64,000 nucleotides of DNA, from positions 1,240,001 through 1,304,000 of the forward strand of contig JASJZC010000003.1 of the NCBI GenBank assembly GCA_037178855.1, given 5' to 3'. Shown piece by piece: positions 1-11,200 of the stretch. Position numbers and translations under genes: made by a program. The notes beneath the pieces are model-generated. The model ran no database searches and was not told the DNA's origin. It saw only the letters and a list, made by a program, of their open reading frames with translations. The first letter of the stretch is position 1. Every line of letters starts with the position of its first letter. The DNA is from Oscheius sp. JU75. Taxonomy: Eukaryota; Nematoda; Chromadorea; Rhabditida; Rhabditidae.

Positions 1-153
1 GGACCTCTAACCATCCTCTAAGTTTCCGATAAATTTTAAACAAAACCTGTCAATAACCATAAGGTTCTATCAAGGATTCGGGCCCCTGAACAAGACAACA
101 TGTGCGCATGAAGAGTTTTTCTGGAATCTCCAAGCTAATCCTCCCCTTCCCAG

Positions 154-3100
154 GTGATCAAAATAATCGAGGAGGAGAAGACCCGAAGCGGCGGCTACGT
201 GCACAAGAGCACCGTCGAAAAAGTCGTCAAACTTTGTCAAAATGTCATGGTCTCGGCCCACAAGGAGAAGCTGAACGGCGTCTGTGCCGAGCTGATCAAG
301 AACGAGGAAAAGGAGGATCTGAAGAACATGTACCGCCTGATGAAGCCCATAGACAACGGCCTGAGCGTCATGGTTCACGAATTCCAGGACTATGTCAAGA
401 GAAAGGGTCTGGAGGTTAGTTTCAGATTTTTTGGGCCCAAAAAATTGCACAAAATTTTAACGGTTTAGTGGCCGGAACGTGCGGACTCGTCACAAAATTT
501 AGCATTTGCAGTCTGTGAACAATCTGACCGGCGAGAACATCCACAACCAGTTTGTCGAAAACGTCCTCCAGGTCTACGATCGCTACAGCGAGCTCAAAGC
601 CTCGGTCTTCTCAGACGACGGGGAGTTCAATAGCGCTCTGGATAAGGTAATTTTGAATATTTTTCTGTGTTTTTTTGCTGGAGTGGGAGAAAAATTGGGT
701 CATCTACCAAGGAAACTGCAACGCAAGTTTTGTGCTCTGATGATTTGAAACAGTTGCGAGACGACCTAGAATAACGCCTGGTAAATGCTGAAACCTTCTC
801 TACTTGTCTTGCTTGATTTAGCGTAAAAACTGTAATATAAGCACCCCCTTACATAAGATATACGCAATTACGTATTCGCGTTTTTCGGGGTCAAGATGAC
901 TTTTTCTGACTTTCCGATGTTTTACAGAGTTGTAGAGCAGGTCGCGTACTACATTTTTGCAGAGTATCGAAAAGTCAGAAAAAGTCTTCTTGATCCCCAA
1001 TGTACGTAATTGCCTATTTCTTACGTAAGAAGATTCCTAATCTAGAAGAAATACGGTAATTTCAAAGTTTTCCTTTGAGGGCTCCAAACTAAAGGATACT
1101 TTGGAGTTTCAGCAATGTTGACTGGTTTGTCTCTTGGTAGTAGTTAAACAGGCGCCCCGGTTCGATTTTACGCGAAATTGCGTACGACGTACGCAAAACT
1201 ACGGCTTGGCGCGAATTAACTTTTGTTCGTCGTTTTACCCATTTCTCGACTTTTTTCTTACATTTTCTGTCTGTTTATAGTGCTGTTCGACTTCTTTCAA
1301 CGTACCGCACCGAAGTTTTATTAGAAATTTCCCTTTTTTTTAGGCAATATTTTCATCAAATGATAGCTTTTTGTTGATTCCAAGGTGCGGTACGTTGAAA
1401 GAAGTCGAACAACACTATAAACAGACAGAAAATGTAAGAAAAAGTCGAGAAATGGGTAAAACGACGAAAAACGAAAAATTTTCGCACTAAGCCGTAGTTT
1501 TGCGTACGTCGTACGCAATTTCGCGTAAAATCGAACCGGGGCGCCTGTTTAACTACTACCTGTCTCTTGTTTGACAAGGCAAAGTTGTTTGATGTGAGAG
1601 TAGTAGCTAACTCATGATATCAAAATGAGGGGAAGAAAGACTCAGCAGAATTTCTGGACTTTGGTACCATCGAAAAGAGCGAGAATCGGTGTAAGCTATT
1701 CTGATTTTTCGGTCATTTTTATCGGGCAGGGTCAGTGATCGCAAAAGATCATAGTGACCGAAGACGCGCGCTGTTTACAAGCCTGGCCTGGCCAACGCGA
1801 GCGTTTCGGCCAGGATTACGAAGCCGGACAGGGTAAACAAGAATTTATGTTTTCTGAACTCACCGTATAATATAACCCTCTTAAAAACCGAGCTGGAAAA
1901 AAGCAAAATGGGCGACTTATATCGGCTATTCTCTTATACGCATATTTCTGCTATGTTTCGAGCAGCTCTCTTTCCAGGGGGCTATTTTTCACGCTGAGTT
2001 CGAAAAACATGGTTAGATACAAAAAATGGTTATAAGTTATCATAAATGTTGATTTAGAGGGTATCAGGAAGTTCGCGCCAAAAACTTGAACGAAGGGTCC
2101 TGCCAAAGTATTACCGAATTTATGTCCAGTTTAGTGATAAGAACTAACCAAAAATTGCTTTCTTACATATTTCTTTGCTTATTACGAATCTTCCAGGCTC
2201 TCCAAACTGTTGTCAACACGCGTCCGGATCGAGCCCAACCCTCGCCGAAGGCCAGTGAACGTGTAAGTTTCACTCTTTCTCATTTATAGCTCGTTTCTAA
2301 CTTTGAGTCTGCGTATATTCATTTATACGAAACTGCGAGTCTATATTTACCTCAAACTATCAACCTAAAATCTTCAGCTCGCCCGCTACTGCGATGCTCT
2401 CCTGCGCAAGAATACCAAGCAACTGCCCGAGGTGGACATGGACAGCTGTCTCAGTCGTGCCATAGTCATCTTCCGCTACATTGAGGACAAGGACGTCTTC
2501 CAGGTTCGTTCTGACCTCCATACTCTAACAACCTGATTTTTTGTTTCAGAAATTCTACGCCAAAATGCTCAGCAGCCGCCTGATCAACAGCACCTCGCTC
2601 TCAATGGACGCGGAAGAGAGCATGATCAACAAGCTCAAGGCCGCATGCGGCTACGAGTTCACCTCGAAGCTGACACGAATGTTCACGGATGTTGGTCTCT
2701 GTGGCGAGTTGCACCAGGATTTTGACGAGTATCTCAAGAAGGAGGGCATCAGCTTCAAGTTTGCCATGGCCCCGTATGTGCTAACTGCGGGATCATGGCC
2801 ACTTACTCCACCTACGGCCGGAGGGAGTGGAACACCCCCCGCACACGTGGAATCCGTGGGATATGTGCTCCCCGTACAGCTGAAGATGGCCACCGATCGG
2901 TTCCAGGACTACTATGTGCAGAAGTACAACGGCAGGAGGCTCACTTGGCTCTACAATTCGTGTTCAGGTGAGACCTTTTCGGAGTAGAACAGAAGTTGTA
3001 GAACTGGGCAAAGTTGTAGAACTAGAAAAGTTGAAAAATGTAGTCTTCATGCCGGAAAGTGTTGTATTCGGCTGTATTCCGCGCGCGCATGCCTGGTTCG

Positions 3101-4493
3101 ATCTATTAACTACCATTTTCCAGGGGAGCTGCGCTGCAACCTTCTCGACAGGGACTACCTCGTTTCCGGCTCCCTCTTCCAAATAACCGCTCTGCTCTTC
3201 TTCAATCATCACGACTCTCTTCCTGTCCGTTTTTCTCGTTTTTCTGAACCGAGCCTCCATTCTAGGTCTCCGAGATCAGTGCCTCTGTCGGAGTTACCGG
3301 TGACCTCTGCATCAAAGTTTGTCAGACGCTCGTCTCCGTGGGTCTCCTGACCTGCCCAGACAAGGTAATCCGAATTTTTTCACAAAAAGTACCCAGAAAA
3401 TTGCAGGAAGTGACAGCAAACTCTGTCCTGACGGTCAATACGGGCTTCTCGAGTCGCCGCATAAAATTTAAGCTCCCCGTGGTGCAGAACACGAAACAGG
3501 CCGAGAAAGAAGCCGAAACTGTCAACCATACCGTCGCACAGGATCGCAAATATTATGTCGAGTGCGCCGTGGTGAGAATCATGAAGACGAGGAAGGTCCT
3601 GAAGCACACACAGCTCGTCAATGAGGTCAGTTTTCCGATAAATTTTTGAGTGAAAAGAGATTGAAATACGTGTTTTTATCTGCGAAGGAAATCTTCAACG
3701 TAGTGGGATGAGGAAGCAGGTTTTTGAAGAGAGATCAATAGCTTGGAATAAGTAAGAAAGTGAGGGGAAAGCTGAAAGATAGAAGCCGTAGTAACATGAG
3801 AGTCAGAAAAAAATCCTGACCTAACCCCTTGGCATGGGCCGTCTGTTCTGGAGAAATTACGACCGTGTGAAGCGTTTTCATTAATAAACCTACTTCGCTG
3901 TACCTTTGCAAGCGCTTCGGCTAGGCGCTAAATGTAAAGCTGACTTACTACTGGTTAAAAAATACAGCTACTTTGTGCGAAAGGGAGCTTTTACCTATAA
4001 AGTTCTTACGGAGGGTAACAATCGAACTCCTTATGTAAAGTGAATCATTTTTGGCAAGCACAATTGTGCCTAAACGCATTTCGTAACTCACATCCATACA
4101 AATAAATTAGGACCACAAACACCATAACAACTTTTCAAGACCCCTTTTCGGCTGTGGTACGGTGTCCATACTCTAAGAAAAATTTGACCAAAAACCTTTA
4201 TGACTGTCCAGGAAATTTCAATTATCTAGTTATGAAACGCGAATTCCATTACATACTTTAAAATTAGCACACTTCCCTCAAAATTTCAGAGGCATCTCTG
4301 GCTTTGACACAGGGAAAAAAACTATTCTGCCTTTATTTCGCTCCCAAAACTATGGCTTTTCCAGGTAATGGACCAGATAAAGAACCGCTTCAAGCCCGAT
4401 CTCCCCCTGGTCAAGAAGTGCATCGAGGACCTGATCGACAAGATGTACATTCAGCGAACGGACAAACATGACGAGTACCAGTATCTGGCCTAA
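154..4493 (+). CDS. cul-1: Cullin-1, SCF E3 ligase scaffold (5' end outside window)
   Basis: Scaffold of SCF ubiquitin ligases: the N-terminus binds Skp1/F-box adaptors and the C-terminus binds the Rbx1 RING protein. Nine exons fit in phase (154-414, 512-646, 2197-2262, 2378-2503, 2550-2967, 3124-3224, 3266-3364, 3407-3625, 4365-4493), giving 517 residues that match roughly residue 245 to the end of human CUL1. Visible hallmarks are IEDKDVFQKFYAKML at the start of the cullin homology domain, SGSWP-like AGSWPLTPP, GRRLTWLY, the neddylation segment VRIMKTRKVLKH with its acceptor Lys, and the conserved C-terminal YQYLA. CUL1 fits better than CUL2-4 across all exons. Introns range from 41 bp (3225-3265) to 1.55 kb (647-2196). 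A possible AATAAA lies at 4848-4853. The N-terminal exons lie upstream of the window. Confidence 0.96.
848..1030. repeat. Imperfect inverted repeat (MITE-like) in the cul-1 intron
   Basis: The segment at about 849-912, starting CTTACATAAG, pairs imperfectly with 966-1028, ending CTTACGTAAG, with arms of about 60 bp. The middle carries an AGAGTTGTAGAGC dyad motif that recurs at 39.6 and 46.2 kb. Probably a small non-autonomous element. Confidence 0.7.
1136..1561. repeat. Long fold-back inverted repeat inside the big cul-1 intron
   Basis: Two arms of about 175-180 bp (about 1136-1313 and 1383-1561) are near-perfect reverse complements around a loop of about 70 bp. The outer ends begin GGTAGTAGTTAAACAGGCGC. 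Each arm also contains the self-complementary motif GCGTACGACGTACGC. This is the shape of a fold-back/MITE-type DNA transposon; no transposase is present. Confidence 0.9.
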
Positions 4494-5224
4494 TTCTCTC
4501 TACATAGATATGAATCAATTTTGTGTCATTTTACTCCACATTTTTACCCCCTAATTCCCTATTGCTCATTTTCATCCACTCTGAACCCTGTCTGTGCTCT
4601 ATCCCGTTGCAAATGTGTGATTCCCGCCTGAACTAGTTTTATATCATCGAGTGCCGGTCATAATATACAGTACTCTCTTCTCCCCATGTGTTTACACTTT
4701 TTTTCTCTAGGGTCCTCCTGTATCTGCGTGTCTCCTCACATCTTTTTCTGTATTCTACTTGTCCGCATTTTGACCGAGTTATGAGATGAAAAGTTTTTGA
4801 GTGTTGTTCGTGGGTCTGTGGGGACTGGAAAGATTAAAATCACTTTAAATAAACTCAGTTTGAACAATTTAGGAGGGCCACAGTTGGGCAGCAACCAGAA
4901 ATTTAGAAGCCACAACGGTCACAGTTAGACAGCTATCGGAAAAGTCTGTCCCTCCCTCTCAGTCTGCCTCTCTTTTTCTCTATCTTTCTGTCTCTGGCCT
5001 TATTACTGTCTCTCATCTGTAGCCGAGAAAAACCTAGTTCTGAAACTGAAGAAGTCTGATAAACATGCAATATTCTAAAGTTCAGTCATTATCAACATGC
5101 TTCAATCAAAATGGCTTTAAAAAACAATAAACACAAAACGAAAAATTTGTCGTGCGAAGTTTCATTTGTGATAAAACAATAGATATATAAGTAGAGAGAG
5201 AGAGAGAGAGTTATCGGTGAAAGA
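4494..5224. other. Intergenic, between convergent cul-1 and ET-module genes
   Basis: Holds the cul-1 3' region, pyrimidine-rich CTCTCTGTCTC stretches near 4950-5000 and an (AG)n run at 5193-5210. No coding exon seen. Confidence 0.7.
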
Positions 5225-8200
5225 CTACTGCCTGAGAATCATAAGTGAAACCGCTAAGGCAAAGGAAGTGGTAACAGAGAGGACAGAGGATGAATCCGTT
5301 GTGGTAGCAACAGTTTTTGCAGTGGTCGCTTTTGAGGTAGATTTAGCTGTAGTTGGCGATGCCGCCTTTGTTGGTACACTTGGTTTCACAGGATAGATTG
5401 AAGCGCTTGTCATACACGCATTCTGATCACAACAGCATCCTATGAGATTGGGAATACCATCTACCGTGCTGCAGCGGTTGCTCAGACCTATAATTGTATT
5501 GTGTATTGTATCAGAAAATGTAAACATACCGATAGCTTTGCAGGCCGCTGCAGGATCACACGTGTACAGAACCAACGAGCTCGCTACTCCGTAGTAGGTG
5601 GTATTCAGTTGGATAGAAGCGCAGTTTCCAGTACAAGCAACCCATCCAACTTGTCCCTGCTTGACATTGTTCACATAAGCTCCACTCCAGCATGTGATGG
5701 GAGGAGCGTCGTACTAAAAAAAAAGCTATTTGAATTCAAGAATAAAACATACGGTAATGTTCACAGCATTACGATCAGGGGTTTCTCCTGGCTTGATGTT
5801 ACAGTTGTCCTTATCATCGCAGACACAGGCTTCAACACTTCTATCAGCTGGAATAGTTCTGCAACCGTTGTCAACTCCCAAGGATTCAGTCTGCTGTATA
5901 TTGAGACAGAAGTAAGCCTTTGCCTTTTTGCCATTCTGATAGGTTGATACAGAGGCACACTTTCCGTCGCAAGTCGTCTGGAAGATTTGTGTCTTAAAAA
6001 CAAAATTATAAGCCCATACGTAATCTCCGACACTTTCATTAGTTGCCGCATTCCAAGCTCCCACGTAGCATTGGAGAACACGGTCAGGCGATCTGTTGTA
6101 GTTGGGATCAATGCAGACATCGGAGTCACAACAGCAGCCCTTGACTCCAGGCTCAGGAGAACCGCAAGTGTTAGTTAAATCTAAAGTGATCCTTTAAAAA
6201 AATAATAATGATATCTCACTGAGTTGGGAGCAGACTGTCGCAGGGTCGCAAGTATAAAGTGTTGCAGTTTGAGGAGCTCCATTTAGTGCCGTGATCAGAC
6301 TGATAGATGCACATTTTCCTTGACAGCCAATGTAACCGCCGTCAGCAGCGACGTTTCCGTTGATCCAGAGTCCACTATAGCAAGCGATAGTTGGTTCACT
6401 GAATGTTGGGGGACTGAATGTGATCTGAAAGCACATTATGGAAGGTGAGCATATATCAAAAGCAGTTAGTTGCAAGAAAACGACAGACGTTTGTTCCAGC
6501 TGTGCTACAGTAATCTCCAGATGAGCAGCAGCATCCAGTAATGTCACGGTCAGCATAAAGTGTAGTACAGACTCCATCAATTCCAAGAATCTGACAGACG
6601 TTGTTCGAGATACATTGGTAGGCAGTGAAGTTGTAACCATTGAGAGTAGAAGACAAGGAGGCACAGCGACCGCTACATTTTACCGCTGCTCCGGCTATAA
6701 TACCTCCAGGAGCAGATGACCAGGGAGTGACAATTCCAGCATAACAGTTGAGATTCTGGTTTTTGGGATAGATAGAGTTGGCATCCATGCAAGCGTCAGA
6801 ACTACAACAGCAACCGGTAAGGCCAGGAATAGCATCGACTTGTCCACAGCTGTTGATGAGACCCATCGCAGAACAGGCAGCGGCAGGATCGCAGGTGTAG
6901 AGAGTGAACGTGTTGATGATTCCATTAAAAGTTGTAAGCCATTGCATGGAAGCACACATCCCTCTGCAACCACTCCAGCCAACTGATCCTTGTGCAAAGC
7001 CGTTCACGTACAGACCATTCCAGCACGCGATAGGATTTCCAACAAACTAAACGTAGTCAATTAAAATGGCCGCGAGGACTCTCACGGTTATGTTTAAGGG
7101 GTTCTGTGTTTCTCCAACATCAACGTTACAGTTGTTTGCGCCATCACAAACACAAGCTACAAGCGTTTGGTCTCCTGCAACTTGTCGGCATCCGTTGTCA
7201 AATCCAAGTGTCTCGGTCTGCTGTTTGCTAAGGCAGAAATAGGCTTTGTACTTCGTGTTCATATAGTATGTATAGACAGAAGCACACTTTCCATCGCAGG
7301 ACGACTGCAAATTTAACGTTATTATCAAGCAGGAGTTCTGTATATTTATGAATACGAAAATTGTCGGCAAGTGATACACGGGCTATCAATTTTGTTTCGT
7401 CTGTATTTGTGAAAAGTGGTATATTTAAAGAAAGGCAATTCGTCTTTGCATTTGTGTTTGGAAGATCTTATAACTCAACAAAAAGAGAGCAATATCATGT
7501 GAAGAGCAAAAGACTAAAATCAACAAAAAGGGAACAATACACAAGGAAAAGCCAAATCCACAACTGCTCTTAAAACGATCACGCCCTGTCTGTTCTACAG
7601 TCCTATGTTATAAATGGTCACACTGCATGCTCCCATATTGGTGCTTCTCAGTTCAAACTTCGGCTACACGTCCCCAAAGAATGACAAAAAGAACGGTCCA
7701 GAAACAGAGACGATATAAGGACATAAAGCCAAAGATTGTGATAAGGGAAAAGCGACACTATTTGACAAAATGCCTTTGTTTAAAGATACCACTTTTCACA
7801 TATCTAGATTGTTCATTTTTCGTTGAAATTCGAAGAATTCACAATTCCTCAGTCTATTATCTCTATATCACAGCTTTGTAGTCTCTCTGTGTCTCTGTCT
7901 TTCTGCCTCCTTTTCACTCTCTCGCTCTCAGTCGGGGACATTTCTGTAAGTTTTAAATCTTAGCGACACGACAATTCTACTCTGAATTAGTCTACTTTTA
8001 AACACACTTAAGCTACCAAGAAAAATGGAGGAAATGGCCGTATAAGGGGAAAAAACAGCGTTTTGTCAATTTTCTTGGTAATTTTTCTGTCGAAGCAGAC
8101 TATCTTAGAGTAGAATTTGATACACACTTAAAAACCGATAAAATGCAGAACGAATGACATTCCCGCGCAAAATTCAAATTCAAAAACGCGTTTCCGGGGA

Positions 8201-11200
8201 CACCCATACACCCATCATGTTACTGTCGCTTTAAAAGGTTTCTAAAGTCGTTTTCTACTCGAATACCTAGCAAAGAGTTGTCTGGTTCGAGCGGCGACAT
8301 TTAAAAGCACACTAACTTTTACGCGCAAGTTTCTATTTTTGCCAGTTTCGTTGGTAGAGGTACAAGGAAGGGTTTTATGACCTGATACTACCACATCCTA
8401 CTGTCACAACGACTGTGGATTGGCACAAAAAGTTCCTAACAAGTGCCTCACACTATTCAGAAGTTACTTGCACTCAAAGTAGCTACTCTGACGATTATCA
8501 AAAGTCGCAAAATTTTCGTCCGGGAAAATGCAGGGGATAATGTTACACCATATGCATAGCTTCAGATCTTTAGCCTAAAAGGTGCGCTCTCAAATCGCGA
8601 ATATAGGACGGCGGACGTTTTGGAAATATGATTTTTTCACCTAACTTTTAAATTTACGCAAATTCGTTAGAAATCCTATTGTCAGTAAGTAACTTTTTAC
8701 GCTGAATCTGGTCGATTCGGTTCCTAACCCTCAAAATTTTCTGACGCGCACTGCGCGCGAAAAGTAGTTGAAAGCGCTTTGCGCTAGTGCAATGCAAAGC
8801 CAATTCACACCGCATTACTGCGCGGGGTACGATAAAAAATAAACTCACGTCAGCTCCCATGCTCTGTCTTGTAGCTCCATTCCATACTCCTACATAGCAG
8901 AAGAGACTACGGCCAGGCTCGCGATTATACTGAGGATCAATGCAGGTATCTGAATCACAACAACAACCGCGAATTCCAGGCTCCGGAACAGCACAATTGT
9001 TAGTTATGTCTGGAAAGTAATAATTTTCACCGATTCAGAACAATCTGTACTCAATTGGTTGCAGAATGTGGTCGGGTCACAAGTGTAAAGTACTGCCACG
9101 TGTTCTTGTCCATTAATTAAACTTGTTATACCAATGGAAGAGCATTTGCCTTGACAAACGGAGTATTGATCAGCGGTGATCGGGATGCCATCCAACCACA
9201 GACCATTGTAGCAGGCAATTACCGGTTCTGTGTAGTTGGGAAATCGTGGAGGAGAGATCTAAATTCATTATCTTAATGCTACTGAGGCACAGATTACTCC
9301 AGTTCCAGCAATGTTGCAATAATCCATGCTGGAGCAGCAGCATGCGGCAACCACAGGGTCTCCAGGCAAGCTGCTACATGAATTATCGAGTCCAAGAAAT
9401 TGACAGACATTTGTCGGCATGCACTGGTATATCGTCACGTTGTAACCATTAACGACAGAAGCAAGAGTTCCGCATTTACCATAACATTTGACAGGAGCTC
9501 CGGCCATGATTCCTCCAGGATTCGCTGAATAACTAGAAACGATACCAGCATAGCAGGTCAGTGTTGTGTCAAGGATAGGGGTAGTGCTGTTGTTGTTGGT
9601 GGTATTAGTAAGTTTCGGATAAATGGAGTCCACGGTCATGCATGCATTTTGGTCACAGCAACATCCGATAAAGCTGGGAACATTTTGAAGACAATTATTG
9701 TTTACACCTATAAAACATATTCCAAAAATCCTGTGTTTTACCGAAGGTTTGGCATGTTGAAACGACGTCACAAGTGTAAAGGACAGTGCTGTAACCGATT
9801 CCACTAACAGTTGTGTTTAACTGAACAGAAACACAGTTGCCGGTGCATGCAACCCATCCACTCCACCCCAGACTATTTCCATTCACATAGGTTCCGCTCC
9901 AACAGGTGATCGGGGGCGCGGTCGCCTTAATGTAATTCGTGAATGCTCAAAAGTTTAAACCTACAGTCACATTTAAGCTTGTTGGGGTTGGGGTGTCAGT
10001 GGGAGCGACGTTGCAGTTGTCGGAAGTATCACAGACACAAATGTTGTAACTTCTATCACCCGGTATAGTTTTGCAACCGTTGTTGATACCAAGCCATTCT
10101 GCTTGTCGTGAATTGACACAAAAGTAACCCTTCACTGTCTTTCCATTTTGAGAAGTAGAAACGGAGGCGCACTTTCCGGTGCATATGGTCTAAACCCTAT
10201 AATATGTGTTCAAAGTTCAGCCTTACGTAGTCTCCAACGCTACCATTAGTAGCAGCATTCCAAGCTCCAACATAGCAGCTGAGACTGTTTCCGGGATAGA
10301 TGTTGTGGATGGGATCAATGCAAGTGTCATAGTCGCAACAGCAGCCCTTAATTCCAGGTTCCAGACTACTACAACTGTTTTCGATATCTGCAAACAGATA
10401 TGATATAGGAATGAAAAGGGTAAATTACTTAGTTGCGAGCAAACAGTGGCGGGATCGCAAGTGTAAAGTGTGGCAATTTGAACAGCTCCATTTAGTGATG
10501 TCGTTATACTGATGGAGGCACAGTTTCCCTGACAAGCCATATATCTACCTTTAGCAACGGCTGCTCCGTTGAGCCAGAGGCCACTGTAGCAGGCGATAGC
10601 TTGCCTTGGGATAGAAGGAATAGGGACGCTGATCTAGAAATTCTGCTTAGACAGGCAAATCAAAACAGTACATTTTTTCCGGCAATGTTGCAGTAATCCC
10701 CAGTTGAACAACAACATCCAGTAATGTCACGGTCAGCATAAAGTGTACTACAGGCTCCATCAATTCCAAGAGTCTGACAGACGTTGTTCGAAATACATTG
10801 GTAGGCAGTGAAGTTGTAACCATTGAGAGTAGAAGACAAGGAGGCACAGCGACCGCTACATTCTACCGCAGCTCCGGCCATAATATCTCCAGGAGCAGAT
10901 GACCAGGGAGTGACAATTCCAGCATAACAGTTGAGATTCTGGTTCTTGGGATAGATAGAGTTGGCATCCATGCAAGCGTCAGAACTGCAACAGCAACCGG
11001 TAAGGCCAGGAATAGCATCGACTTGTCCACAGCTGTTGACGAGACCCATGGCGGGACAGACAGCGGCAGGATCGCACGTGTAGAGAGTGAACGTGTTGTT
11101 GGCTCCATTGAGGGAAGTCTGCCACTGGGCAGAAGCGCACATTCCCTTGCAACCGTACCATCCGACAGATCCTTGAGCGTTTCCGTTGATGTAGAGACCG

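Larger units (their letters stand above)
7305..8848 (-). other. 1.54-kb repeat-filled intron inside ET module 24
   Basis: Donor GTGAGT at 8848 and acceptor TTTGCAG at 7305. It contains a terminal-inverted-repeat element (7409-7799), a smaller inverted repeat (about 7972-8132), CTCTGTGTCTCTGTC low complexity near 7880-7920 and a dispersed repeat (about 8440-8625). No coding exon seen. Confidence 0.8.
5400..9262 (-). repeat. Higher-order repeat unit 2 in the ET gene (modules 23-29)
   Basis: Second copy of the seven-module block, in the same order as unit 1. It is longer because module 24 is interrupted by a 1.54-kb intron where unit 1 has a very short intron. Confidence 0.85.

Noticed and set aside
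5225-7304. A second, separate ET gene in the 5.2-7.3 kb part
   Set aside because: The first exon there starts mid-module with no signal peptide, and joining it to 8849 gives a complete module in phase. Not excluded without transcript data.
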